Part shown: positions 17,625 through 25,556 of the stretch, piece by piece | How the letters are laid out: each line of letters starts with the position of its first letter | Position numbering within the stretch: position 1 is the stretch's first letter | DNA from: Roseovarius sp. THAF9 | GTDB taxonomy: Bacteria > Pseudomonadota > Alphaproteobacteria > Rhodobacterales > Rhodobacteraceae | Direction of reading: 5' to 3' | Assembly (NCBI RefSeq): GCF_009363715.1 | Contig: NZ_CP045404.1 | Span: 2,448,001 to 2,512,000, forward strand | Length of the DNA: 64,000 nucleotides | Notes under the pieces: model-generated | Seen by the model: the letters and a program-made list of their open reading frames with translations, nothing else | What the model was told of the DNA's origin: nothing | Database searches by the model: none | Translations under genes and position numbers: made by a program

Positions 17625-18346
17625 CTGACGTGCCGCGCCAACCATGCCGTGTCGATGCCAAAAGACAGCACCAGCAGCGCCGACGCCAATCCCGCAACCC
17701 ACGGCACAAGGACCGTCGGAAAGAGCGGGCAGGCCAGTGCGATCAGCGTGCCGATCTGCACGACGCAAATGGTCTTGCGGCGCATCGAGTCGGGCAGCTC
17801 CCGGCGCAGCGCGGGCCAGACCAACCCGGCAAGCACGAACGCATAGCGCATGAAGCCCAGCACAAGGATCTCTGCACCTGTCTTGCCCGACAGCAGCAGC
17901 CACATCGCCAGCACCGCGCCCAACGCGGCGTCCACTTCCATGTCGAACCGCGCCCCGAACTCGGATTTCAGCTGCGACCGCCGGGCCAGCCAGCCGTCGA
18001 CCCCGTCCAGCGACAGGATCGTCAACCCGACCCAGAACACCAGCCACGGCGACACGGCGCCGGCATCGAACAACGCCCCGACCAGCAACGACAGCAGCGC
18101 GGCACGCCCCAGCGTGACAGTGTTGCACAGGCCGAATTCCGCGTGCGGATAGCTCCGCCAAACCCCCAGCGCCACCAGCGCCACGCACGGCCCAAAGACC
18201 ACAACCGCCCAACCCGGCGACGGCAGCACCGCTGCGCCGAACCCAGCCAGCGCAAGCGCCAGCGCCGTCGCGATCACGGTGACCTCCACCATCGGCGGCC
18301 GCGCCGTCAGCGTCGCGTTTTGCTTGTATGGGGATATGTCGACCAT
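17621..18346 (-). CDS. CDP-alcohol phosphatidyltransferase family protein
   Basis: 241 residues with about six membrane helices. The complete CDP-OH-P signature D-x2-DG-x2-AR-x8-G-x3-D-x3-D is present (LDGVDGWLARR then GARFDMEVD, about residues 108-135), so the catalytic site is intact. Such enzymes join a CDP-alcohol to a second alcohol, making phospholipids or lipid precursors. It is the first gene of the coupled nine-gene run, with Shine-Dalgarno AAGGA before the ATG. The substrate pair is unknown; the linked EEP-family gene upstream recalls phospholipid gene pairs in other bacteria. Confidence 0.88.
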   Translation of the reverse strand: MVDISPYKQNATLTARPPMVEVTVIATALALALAGFGAAVLPSPGWAVVVFGPCVALVALGVWRSYPHAEFGLCNTVTLGRAALLSLLVGALFDAGAVSPWLVFWVGLTILSLDGVDGWLARRSQLKSEFGARFDMEVDAALGAVLAMWLLLSGKTGAEILVLGFMRYAFVLAGLVWPALRRELPDSMRRKTICVVQIGTLIALACPLFPTVLVPWVAGLASALLVLSFGIDTAWLARHVR

Positions 18347-18426
18347 GTATTTTCCTTGTACGTCTTAAGGCTAAATAGAACGCACGGAACCGGCGACCAG
18401 ATCACAAATCGTTCAACCCCGCAGGC

Positions 18427-19182
18427 TTAGCCCTGCCGAAGCAGACGCACGTCGCCGCGCACCGGCAGGTGATCCGACGCCGCGCGTACCGGGCCCGTGC
18501 CAACCACCTCGACATTCGACAGCGCCCCCGCCCTGTCCGTCAGTATCCGGTCCAGCGGCAGCAACGGCCGGGTCGAGGGAAAGCTGCGCCGCGCCGGACC
18601 ATGAAACCGACGCCCCAGCAGCCGCGCATTGAACATCAGCCCGCCCCAGGGCCGCCATTCGTTAAAATCCCCCAGCAAAATCGTCTGCATCTCGGGCCTG
18701 CGGCGCAGATATTGCCCGATGATGCGCATCTGCACCACCCGCAAAGGCTGCGACAGCGACAGGTGCATCGACATGATCCGCACCGGTACGCCGTCCACCC
18801 GCGCCTCCACCACCACCGCGCCGCGATGACAATGCCCCGGCAGGTCGATGACGTCGCGAAACCCCACCTCCATACAGGGATTCAGGAACAGGATCGTGCC
18901 CAGAAACCCGTCGCTCTGCGCGCCCCAGCGCAGTTCGGCCCGCTCATGCTGCCAGATCAGACCGGTATCGGCTGAAATCCCCGACACGTCCAGGATACGC
19001 CCGTGCGGGCGGCACTCCTCGTCCGCCTCCTGCAACGCAAGCACATCAAGCCCCCCGGGCGCCAGCGCCGACGCGATCGCCGCTCGCACCCGGCCCGGAT
19101 CGACACGCCCATCGGTGCCCTTCGCGCGGTGCACATTCCAGCTGGCACACCGCAGGCGCGGGCCGGTCATCGGTATTTCCAT
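18427..19182 (-). CDS. Endonuclease/exonuclease/phosphatase (EEP) family protein
   Basis: About 251 residues. All EEP landmarks are present: CASWNVHRAKG, DVLALQEADEE (metal Glu), SMHLSLSQPLRV, LLGDFNEWRPWGG, and ASDHLPVRGDV (catalytic His). No signal peptide is clear. Members act on nucleic acids or phosphoesters, including lipid head groups. An open frame continues back to a TTG at 19239; ATG 19182 (MEIPMTGPRLRC) or 19170 is more likely. It lies 80 bp upstream of and in the same direction as the CDP-alcohol phosphatidyltransferase, so it may head the same transcript. Confidence 0.85.
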   Translation of the reverse strand: MEIPMTGPRLRCASWNVHRAKGTDGRVDPGRVRAAIASALAPGGLDVLALQEADEECRPHGRILDVSGISADTGLIWQHERAELRWGAQSDGFLGTILFLNPCMEVGFRDVIDLPGHCHRGAVVVEARVDGVPVRIMSMHLSLSQPLRVVQMRIIGQYLRRRPEMQTILLGDFNEWRPWGGLMFNARLLGRRFHGPARRSFPSTRPLLPLDRILTDRAGALSNVEVVGTGPVRAASDHLPVRGDVRLLRQG

Positions 19183-19253
19183 CTTGCTGGGCTCACCTGT
19201 TGCGTTACCTTTTCCCGACAGCCTTTCATATTCTTTCAATGACAGGAGACCTC

Positions 19254-19850
19254 ATGCGACTTCAATTCCCGACTTCCGCTTTGGCCGCGATGACGCTCGC
19301 CACCGTTCCGGTCACCGCCCATGCGGAAATGGCCCGGTACGAGCTTGATGCCAGCCATACCGCCATCTTTTTCACCGTCGAGCATATCGGTTACGCAAAG
19401 ACGCTGGGCATCTTTCCCGGCGTCGAGGGCAGCTTCGACTACGATGCCGAAACCAACGAACTGGGCGAGGTCAGCGTCACCATCGCCGCCACCAGCGTGG
19501 ACACCTTTCACGAAGGCCGCAACGAGCATGTCCGCGAGGCCGACTTCCTCGATGTGTCGAACCATCCCGAGATCACCTTCACCGCCAACGGCGGCAGCGC
19601 CAGCTCGGACACCGAAGGCACCGTCGAAGGCGAGTTGACGATACTTGGCGAAACCCGGCCCGTGACGCTGGACGTGACGCTGAACAAGGCCGCCGAATAC
19701 CCCTTTGGCCACAAGCGGTTCACGCTCGGCCTGTCGATGCAAACCAGTATCCAGCGCAGCGAATTCGGCATGACCTACGGTGTCGAGAACGGGTTGGTGG
19801 GCGATACGGTCGACATCATGATCGAAACCGAAGCGATGCGGATGGACTGA
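19254..19850 (+). CDS. YceI family periplasmic protein
   Basis: About 198 residues. A signal peptide (MRLQFPTSALAAMTL ... AHA) ends near residue 24, followed by the YceI lipocalin-like barrel: RYELDASHTAIFFTVEHIGYAKTLGIF, NEHVREADFLDVSNHPEITF, and GHKRFTLGLSMQTSIQRSEFGM. These proteins bind isoprenoid-like lipids in the periplasm; the exact ligand is unknown. The start was chosen for AGGAGA six bases ahead and the signal peptide; a longer frame starts 54 bases earlier. It is divergent from the EEP gene across 71 bp. Confidence 0.9.
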   Translation: MRLQFPTSALAAMTLATVPVTAHAEMARYELDASHTAIFFTVEHIGYAKTLGIFPGVEGSFDYDAETNELGEVSVTIAATSVDTFHEGRNEHVREADFLDVSNHPEITFTANGGSASSDTEGTVEGELTILGETRPVTLDVTLNKAAEYPFGHKRFTLGLSMQTSIQRSEFGMTYGVENGLVGDTVDIMIETEAMRMD

Positions 19851-19958
19851 CGCTACCCGCTTGCCACGTCCGTCCGGTTTGGGGTAACGCGGTCCAGAGG
19901 GCCGCGGACCGGATCGGGTTTGCGGCCAATACCCTGACCCTGAACAGAAAGACCGCCG

Positions 19959-20801
19959 ATGCCCGACGTCTCCGGCAAACCCTGCATCCTGTGTTGCGCT
20001 ATCACCGGCTCGCTGCCGCGCACCTCCGACAACCCAGCGGTGCCGATCACCGTCAATCAGCAGATCGAAAGCAGCCACGCCGCGGTCGAGGCCGGGGCGA
20101 GCATCATCCACGCCCATGTCCGCAACGACGACGAATCGCCCTCCTCCGAGCCCGACAAGTTCGCGGCGCTCAAGGAAGGGCTGGAAAAGCATTGCCCGGG
20201 CGTGGTGATCCAGTTTTCCACCGGCGGACGCTCCGGTGCGGGCAAGGCGCGGGGCGGGATGCTGCCCCTGCGCCCCGACATGGCGTCGCTCTCGGTGGGC
20301 TCGAACAACTTTCCGAACCGCGTTTACGAGAATCCGCCCGACCTCGTCGACTGGCTCGCGTCTGAGATGGCGGTCCACGAGATCACCCCCGAAGTCGAGG
20401 CGTTCGATCTGTCGCACATTCTGCAAGCGATCGCCCGGCACGAGGCGGGCACCCTGCCGGGTAAACTCTATGTTCAGTTCGTCATGGGCGTGAAGAACGC
20501 CATGCCCGCCGACAAGGCAGTGTTCGATTTCTACGTCAAGACCATGCAGGACCGCGCGCCGCAGGCCAACTGGTGCGCGGCGGGGGTCGGTGCCAACCAG
20601 GTGGTGGTCAACGAATGGGCCATCGCCGCCGGCGGTCACACCCGCGCGGGGTTGGAAGACAACGTGCGGCTGGACCGCGACACGCTCGCGCCGTCAAACG
20701 CGGCGCTGATCGCACGCGCCGCCGACCTCTGTGCGAAATACGACCGCCCCGTGGCGAGCTTTGCCCAGACACGCGAAATCCTGGGCCTGCGCCCCGCATG
20801 A
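19959..20801 (+). CDS. Beta-keto acid cleavage enzyme (BKACE, DUF849 family)
   Basis: 280 residues, TIM-barrel enzymes that condense a beta-keto acid with acetyl-CoA and release acetoacetate plus a CoA ester. Zinc-binding HAH in IIHAHVRND (about residue 48), the substrate loop STGGRSG, and GGHTRAGLEDN (about residue 228) are present. The family includes 3-keto-5-aminohexanoate cleavage and dehydrocarnitine cleavage enzymes; no carnitine or lysine genes are adjacent, so the substrate cannot be assigned. The upstream gap of 108 bp holds a six-bp hairpin (CGGTCC/GGACCG) after yceI. Confidence 0.88.
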   Translation: MPDVSGKPCILCCAITGSLPRTSDNPAVPITVNQQIESSHAAVEAGASIIHAHVRNDDESPSSEPDKFAALKEGLEKHCPGVVIQFSTGGRSGAGKARGGMLPLRPDMASLSVGSNNFPNRVYENPPDLVDWLASEMAVHEITPEVEAFDLSHILQAIARHEAGTLPGKLYVQFVMGVKNAMPADKAVFDFYVKTMQDRAPQANWCAAGVGANQVVVNEWAIAAGGHTRAGLEDNVRLDRDTLAPSNAALIARAADLCAKYDRPVASFAQTREILGLRPA

Positions 20802-20848
20802 AATAAGTTTGAATTCAAATTGTTACGACGCCACGTTAATGCTCCGCG

Positions 20849-21715
20849 TTAGGCGGATTTGGCGAACTCGGCGGTCTCGTCCAGCATCTCGGGATACCAC
20901 CGCTCCAACACCGGCGCGAATTCTTCGCGGATGCGCCCCACTTGCGCCGGCGTCAGGTCGTCCTTCCACCCGCCGGCCTTGCCCTTGGCGAAGAAACTTT
21001 TCATCCCTTCGGGCCGTTCGGTGAAACCGTGCTTTTCTTCCTGTTTCTTCATCGCTTCGAAACTGGTGGCTTTGATCGCCTTGGCCAGCTTTGGCCGGTC
21101 CGGCTTGACGCTCAGGAAGTCCAGCAACCGCTCCATGCTCTTGGCCGGTTTGTCCAGCAGGTCCTCGTAGCGCACCAAGTGCCGCGGCATCCCCGGCACA
21201 GTGGCCCAGCGGGTGACATGGTCATCCCACCGCCCCAGCGCATCCAGGATGCCCGACTCGGTTCCCATCACATTCTCGGGGTCGCACATCTTGGCAATCG
21301 CCTCATCCAGCGAAACGGATGTATGCCGGGCAAAGGACGGCGCCACGTCGAACGGATTGCGCATGATGTAAAGCGCCCCCGCCGTGACGCTCGGCGGAAT
21401 AAGATCCACGTTGCCCAGACGAATCGGGGTGCAGTGCGTCTTGACGAAATGCTTGCCCGGCTTGGCCCCCGCGATCATGTGCAGCGCCTTGGTGCGCACG
21501 CGCAACCAGTCGTCCACGCTCATTCCTCGGAACGGCCCGCCATTGGCCGCATCAAAGAAATCCTGCCGGATGTCGGCGGTGGTGAACTGGCGCAAGTTAT
21601 TGATATCAGGCGCCATTCCCGGCGGCATGAAGTAATGCGCCAAAAGACTGCGCAGCCATGTGTTGCCCGATTTCGGGAACGAAGCCAGCCAGATAATCCG
21701 CCGCAGATCAGACAC
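20849..21715 (-). CDS. Sulfotransferase family protein (first of a tandem pair, distal)
   Basis: 288 residues. PAPS-binding 5'-phosphosulfate loop is intact in LASFPKSGNTWLRSLL near residue 12, and the 3'-phosphate site is seen in IMRNPFDVAPSFARH near residue 115. It therefore should transfer sulfate from PAPS to a hydroxyl or amine, in the cytosol. It starts with GTG and overlaps the upstream sulfotransferase by eight bases. It resembles its neighbour throughout, so the pair arose by duplication. Acceptors could be envelope sugars or small metabolites; nothing in the sequence decides this. Confidence 0.88.
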   Translation of the reverse strand: MSDLRRIIWLASFPKSGNTWLRSLLAHYFMPPGMAPDINNLRQFTTADIRQDFFDAANGGPFRGMSVDDWLRVRTKALHMIAGAKPGKHFVKTHCTPIRLGNVDLIPPSVTAGALYIMRNPFDVAPSFARHTSVSLDEAIAKMCDPENVMGTESGILDALGRWDDHVTRWATVPGMPRHLVRYEDLLDKPAKSMERLLDFLSVKPDRPKLAKAIKATSFEAMKKQEEKHGFTERPEGMKSFFAKGKAGGWKDDLTPAQVGRIREEFAPVLERWYPEMLDETAEFAKSA

Positions 21716-22541
21716 TGTAATACCCGTATTTCTTCATCATACGTTTATGATCCCGCCGCACCTTCGTGACCAGCGCGGGGTCAAGGTCGTCCTTCCACTG
21801 GCCTGCCTTCCCTTTGCTGAAGAACCGATCGGCATTGGGAGACTTCTCGGTAAACCCACCTTCATCTTCCTGTTTCTTCAGTTCATCAAAACTGGCAAAG
21901 CGGATCGCCCGGTCCAGCCGCTCCGGCACCACCGGCACCCCCATGAACTCCAGCGTCTTGGCGAAATGCGTCTGCGGGTCTTCCAGCAGGTCCTCGTAGC
22001 GCAGCGCCAGCACCGGAAAGGCCCCGCCCTGGGTCCAGTCCTTCACATGATCGCTCCAGCTCCCCAGAAACTGCCAGGTCGTTGTCGCGTCCGGCGCGTT
22101 GGCATTGTCCGCCCGCCCGATCGCCTCGGCAGTCTCGGCATGGCTCATCCCGTAATGCCGCGCGTAGGACAACAGCATGTCCAGCGGATTGCGCAGGATA
22201 TAGATCGCCTGCCGGGTGAACCGCGGCGGAATCAGCTCGGTGCCGAAGGCGACGTTCCGGCAGTTATGCGTCTTGACGAAGTTCACGTCCGCATTGTTGG
22301 CAACGATCCCCTGCAACACGCGGTCACGCAGCTGCAATGTCGCCTCCGGGCTACTGAAATCAACGGGACGACCCGCCGCCGCAGTATACCGGTCCGGCTT
22401 GGAATCCCCGAACCCGAACCGCTGGATCTGGTTGATGTGAAGCGGCTTTTGCGCGTCGGACAGATAGTTGGCAAGGAATATCCGCATCCATGTATTTCCG
22501 GATTTCGGATAGGAGGCCAGCCAGACGATGCTTCTTTTCAT
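21708..22541 (-). CDS. Sulfotransferase family protein (first gene of the pair)
   Basis: About 277 residues. LASYPKSGNTWMRIFLANYL (residues 7-26) is the PAPS 5'-phosphosulfate loop and ILRNPLDMLLSYARHYG the 3'-phosphate site; both are complete. The shared C-terminal block FFSKGKAGQWKDDL matches FFAKGKAGGWKDDL in the downstream copy. The start MKRSIVWLA (22541) has GAAGG at six-base spacing; an ATG six bases earlier is too close. A strong hairpin followed by T5 lies immediately upstream, between this gene and the porin. Confidence 0.88.
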   Translation of the reverse strand: MKRSIVWLASYPKSGNTWMRIFLANYLSDAQKPLHINQIQRFGFGDSKPDRYTAAAGRPVDFSSPEATLQLRDRVLQGIVANNADVNFVKTHNCRNVAFGTELIPPRFTRQAIYILRNPLDMLLSYARHYGMSHAETAEAIGRADNANAPDATTTWQFLGSWSDHVKDWTQGGAFPVLALRYEDLLEDPQTHFAKTLEFMGVPVVPERLDRAIRFASFDELKKQEDEGGFTEKSPNADRFFSKGKAGQWKDDLDPALVTKVRRDHKRMMKKYGYYSV

Positions 22542-22562
22542 GTCCATCCTTCGGGGCGCATC

Positions 22563-22588
22563 AAAAAGGGAACGGTTTCCCGTTCCCT
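22563..22588 (-). terminator. Intrinsic terminator just upstream of the sulfotransferase pair
   Basis: AGGGAACGG and CCGTTCCCT form a perfect nine-base-pair stem with a four-base loop (22567-22588). Read leftward, the stem is followed at once by TTTTTGA. It sits 22 bp before the sulfotransferase start, so besides stopping porin transcripts it could act as an attenuator for the pair. Confidence 0.75.
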
Positions 22589-22666
22589 AGAGCATTTCGA
22601 GACAAAGCTGAACCTCGGCAGTCGCGTTTTTTCACACTGCGCGTCATCGGTGCCCTTACTTCAATA

Positions 22667-22698
22667 GAAAACGGCGGGGAAGCACGCTTCCCCGCCGT
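22667..22698 (-). terminator. Intrinsic terminator of the porin gene
   Basis: A perfect 12-base-pair stem (ACGGCGGGGAAG with CTTCCCCGCCGT, three- to four-base loop) begins 22 bp beyond the porin stop and is followed leftward by TTTCTATTG. Together with 22563-22588 it makes a tandem terminator. Confidence 0.85.
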
Positions 22699-22719
22699 TC
22701 AAACTCGGTCAAGCTAAGC

Positions 22720-23835
22720 TTAGAAGCTCAGGTTGATCGCGGTGCCGATTGCGGTACCATCGACGTCGGTGCCAGCAGATGCGTCCGTGGTTTCGCCCAC
22801 CAGAAGGTAGGAAGTCCAGCTGACGCCCGGTCCCAAGTCGCGGTTGGCCGCGAGCTTGTAGTACTCGTAATCGTCGGTCAGAGCAGGTGCGCCGGGAGTG
22901 TCAGCTTCGCCGAAGTAGGCTTCGAGGCCGAAGGTCCAGGGACCGGGCGCATCGTAAGCCACACCAACGCTGTAACCTTCTTCGTCACCGATGGTAACAT
23001 CGTTGTTGTTTTCAGCGTAGGATGCGCCGAAGGTGAAGCCGCTGAAGCCGACTTGGAAGCCAACGCCCCAGGTTTCCGGATCGGAAACACCAACTGCCTG
23101 TGCATCACCGGTGCCCCAACGTGCGGCCAAGGTGATGTCAGTGGTGCCGAAGGACTGGCTGTAGTTCACACCGAGGTCGAAGATATCGGTCACGCCAATA
23201 TTGCGATTCACCGGTGCGTTGTTGGCAGCGTTACCGAGCGGGCCGAAATTCGCTTGCGGCGCATACGAGATACCGGCGGTGAAGCCCGAAAAGCTCGGCG
23301 TGTAGTAGGTGATACGCGCGACGTCGTTGTTGCCCGCAACCTCGGTGTAGGAGGAAACGCCAGCCTGACGGAAACCTGCCGAGTGACCGGGGTCAAACGG
23401 GATGAAGGCCGAAGCGGAGGGCGAGTTGATCGCCATGGAGCCGACTTGCGGTGCGCCAACCATCATCTTGTAACCGGCCGAGTTTTCGAAACCGGCGTCG
23501 ATGCGGCCGAACGTGTCGCTCGAGATCGACATGTAGGCTTCGTCGATACCGTCCGTACCACCACCGCTGTTCAGAGCTTCCATCTGAACGTTGATGCCGA
23601 ATGTCATGCCGTTGTCCAGCGTGATGTTCGGGGTGAAGATGATTTCAGCGTTGGTGAACATCTGGATACCGTCGAAGTCCGTGCCGGCTGCGAATGCGGT
23701 GCCGGTGGACACGTCGGTGTATGCGATGTGCTGTTGGAAGAAACCACCCCAATCCAGGTTCCAGTCCTGGGCCGAGGCAGGGGCAGCAGCGACGCCGAGG
23801 GCGATTGCGCTGGTGCAGAGAAGTTGCTTTTTCAA
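22720..23835 (-). CDS. Outer membrane porin, alphaproteobacterial general-porin type
   Basis: 371 residues. Signal peptide MKKQLLCTSAIALGVAAAPASA is cleaved before QDWNLDWGGFF. The mature chain is a run of alternating beta strands with aromatic girdle residues and ends in the outer-membrane signature phenylalanine (AINLSF). It resembles Rhodobacter-type trimeric porins, which let small solutes through the outer membrane. The ribosome site (GGAGGGATAACC before ATG) is strong, and the gene has its own tandem terminators, as expected for a highly expressed monocistronic gene. A palindrome of the CRP type lies about 140 bp upstream. Confidence 0.92.
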   Translation of the reverse strand: MKKQLLCTSAIALGVAAAPASAQDWNLDWGGFFQQHIAYTDVSTGTAFAAGTDFDGIQMFTNAEIIFTPNITLDNGMTFGINVQMEALNSGGGTDGIDEAYMSISSDTFGRIDAGFENSAGYKMMVGAPQVGSMAINSPSASAFIPFDPGHSAGFRQAGVSSYTEVAGNNDVARITYYTPSFSGFTAGISYAPQANFGPLGNAANNAPVNRNIGVTDIFDLGVNYSQSFGTTDITLAARWGTGDAQAVGVSDPETWGVGFQVGFSGFTFGASYAENNNDVTIGDEEGYSVGVAYDAPGPWTFGLEAYFGEADTPGAPALTDDYEYYKLAANRDLGPGVSWTSYLLVGETTDASAGTDVDGTAIGTAINLSF

Positions 23836-24308
23836 GGTTATCCCTCCTTAAAGCAGGAAAGTTACAAGTTCCACCGCCCCCGATCCAGGACACGGCTTGG
23901 GAGGATGAATGCTGTAAATGCCCCCTCACTGTCAACGAACCGCCCCCATCGCATCGTGTTGTTAGACGCTCTGTGACGTATTTCACACACACATCCCCCA
24001 CGGGCCGGGGCAATCGGTCTGAAAAACGCGAAATCCCCCGCTTTTTAAGGGGTTTCGGACACCTGCAGGCTGCGCTTTGCAGCGGGCGCGGCGGCCCTAC
24101 CGGCATCTTTAAGCGACTCGCTTCGCGACGAGAGGTGCGACTCGGGGCGAGCGCGCGACATTTCCGTCACACTGTTTCCCGCCAACAGGCCATACCAACC
24201 CTTGGTTTGCCCTGAGGGCGCGCGCGACGAAGACCAACGCCGCGCAACGCCCCGGCTGCTGAGCAGACATGACGCACGTTTCCCCCGTTTGAACCCGCGG
24301 ATGATTCT
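23836..24308. other. 473-bp intergenic region upstream of porin
   Basis: No convincing gene. It holds the porin promoter region, a CRP-type palindrome (23972-23987), and an imperfect hairpin of CGAAATCCCC with GGGGTTTCG (24029-24057). Small open frames here have no ribosome site. Confidence 0.6.
23972..23987. promoter_or_regulatory. CRP/FNR-type palindrome upstream of porin
   Basis: TGTGACGTATTTCACA has perfect TGTGA and TCACA half sites separated by six bases, the classical spacing for CRP-family regulators. It lies about 137 bp before the porin start. The binding protein is not in the window. Confidence 0.55.
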
Positions 24309-24695
24309 TCAGACACCGCGTTCCTCCAGCACCTTGCGCGCGTGCCGGAAGCATTCCAGCCCCTGCGGCACCCCGCAGTAAATCGCCACGACGTGCACGA
24401 TGGCGCGGATCTCTTCCTTGGTAACCCCGTTGTTCAGCGCGCCGCGGCAATGGATCTCGAACTCGTTCATCTTGCCCAAGGCCCCGATCATGCTCAGGTT
24501 CATCATGCTGCGGGTCTTGGCGTCGATCACCTCGTCGCCCCAGCCGAATCCCCAGCACCAGGCCGTCATCGCCTCCTGGAAGGGCCGCGTGAACTCGTCC
24601 GCCGCAGCCAAGTTCTTTTCCACGTACTCGGCCCCCAGCGTGGCCTTGCGCTGCTCCAGCCCCTTCAGGAACAGGTCTTCGTCGAACAGGCTCAT
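24309..24695 (-). CDS. Carboxymuconolactone decarboxylase family protein (PcaC-like)
   Basis: 128 residues, the size of gamma-carboxymuconolactone decarboxylase. The family core DAKTRSMMNLSMIGALGKMNEFEIHCRGALNNGVTKEE (residues about 58-95, key residues Glu78, His80, Cys81) matches PcaC more than the CxxC peroxidase AhpD type, since no CxxC pair is present. It would decarboxylate 4-carboxymuconolactone in protocatechuate degradation, but no other pca gene is nearby, so substrate assignment is tentative. AGAGGA precedes the ATG. It lies 15 bp downstream of the ADP-ribosylglycohydrolase and may share its transcript. Confidence 0.82.
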   Translation of the reverse strand: MSLFDEDLFLKGLEQRKATLGAEYVEKNLAAADEFTRPFQEAMTAWCWGFGWGDEVIDAKTRSMMNLSMIGALGKMNEFEIHCRGALNNGVTKEEIRAIVHVVAIYCGVPQGLECFRHARKVLEERGV

Positions 24696-24710
24696 GAGTT
24701 TTCCTCTCTG

Positions 24711-25556
24711 CTATATGTCTATCGGACGCAGCGCATAGAGATCCTCCGCCGCGGTCCTTATCTTGTCATGGTCGTATAGCCGCGCGCGCCACTCTTCGGG
24801 AATACCGCCATATCCATAGATGCGCCCGGCCAGTTGCCCCACCACGGCGCCCACCGTGTCGGCATCCCCGCCCAGGTTCACGCCCGCCAGAATCACGTCG
24901 CGAAATGTGTCGCCCTGCGTCAACGCCCAGAAGGCCGCGTGCAGCGTGTGCACCACGTAACCGCTGGCCTCCTCGGGCGGCGCCTCGGGACGCGGCAAAA
25001 GCCCCATGTCGCCAGTCGCAAGGAACTCCGCCATATTCGCCGCCGCCCTCTGGCACAGCGGGCTGGCATGGGTCAGCCGGCTTTGCAGCTGCGCCACCGC
25101 CATGGCGCTTTCTTTCGAGGCGCCATAGGCGATCACCACCGGCGCCAGCCGCATGATCCCGCCGTTGCCGCTATAGTCATCCTCCACCGGCCCGGCATAG
25201 GGGTTGCCGGTCTGCTGAAACCGGGTCAGCGCGGCGTCGGTCTGGTTGCCAATGTCGAAACACACCCGCGTCGACGACAGGTACCCGTTGTCGCGCCAGT
25301 TCACGAATCGTCGCATCGCATCCTCGGCGTCCCAGCCATTGGCCGAACGCAGCATCTGCGCCAGGCACATCGCCATCGAGGTGTCGTCCGTCCACTTGCC
25401 GGGCGCCAGGTTGAACGGCCCCCCACCCACCATATCCGTGATCGGCTCGAAACTGCCGCGCGTGCGAAACTCCAGCGCGGTGCCCACCGCGTCGCCCACG
25501 GCCAGCCCCACGAGCATTCCGATGGCCTCATCTTCGCTAAAGGGTTTCTGCATCAT
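24711..25556 (-). CDS. ADP-ribosylglycohydrolase family protein (DraG-like)
   Basis: 281 residues. Two-metal site motifs are complete: GLAVGDAVGTALEF near residue 16, KWTDDTSMAMCLAQ near residue 53, DIGNQT, and NLGGDADTVGAVVGQLAGRIYG near residue 235. Members remove ADP-ribose from arginine on proteins (DraG reactivates nitrogenase reductase) or cleave related small molecules. No draT or nif gene is seen. The ammonium transporter gene is divergent, 604 bp away, which recalls the DraG-AmtB link in nitrogen fixers. Two adjacent ATGs make the start uncertain by one codon. Confidence 0.87.
   Translation of the reverse strand: MMQKPFSEDEAIGMLVGLAVGDAVGTALEFRTRGSFEPITDMVGGGPFNLAPGKWTDDTSMAMCLAQMLRSANGWDAEDAMRRFVNWRDNGYLSSTRVCFDIGNQTDAALTRFQQTGNPYAGPVEDDYSGNGGIMRLAPVVIAYGASKESAMAVAQLQSRLTHASPLCQRAAANMAEFLATGDMGLLPRPEAPPEEASGYVVHTLHAAFWALTQGDTFRDVILAGVNLGGDADTVGAVVGQLAGRIYGYGGIPEEWRARLYDHDKIRTAAEDLYALRPIDI

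Noticed and set aside
18347..18426. Zur box at the head of the nine-gene operon, which would explain the degenerate PTPS as a zinc-sparing paralogue
   Set aside because: No TGTTATA-type palindrome is seen in this gap or upstream of the EEP gene; nearness to znu appears coincidental on present evidence.
24109..24300. Possible small RNA or tRNA-like element in the porin upstream region
   Set aside because: GC-rich short stems occur, but no cloverleaf or known RNA pattern can be formed.
24001..24300. CRISPR-like or tandem repeats around short stem-loops
   Set aside because: Stems are unrelated in sequence and there is no regular repeat-spacer pattern anywhere in the window.
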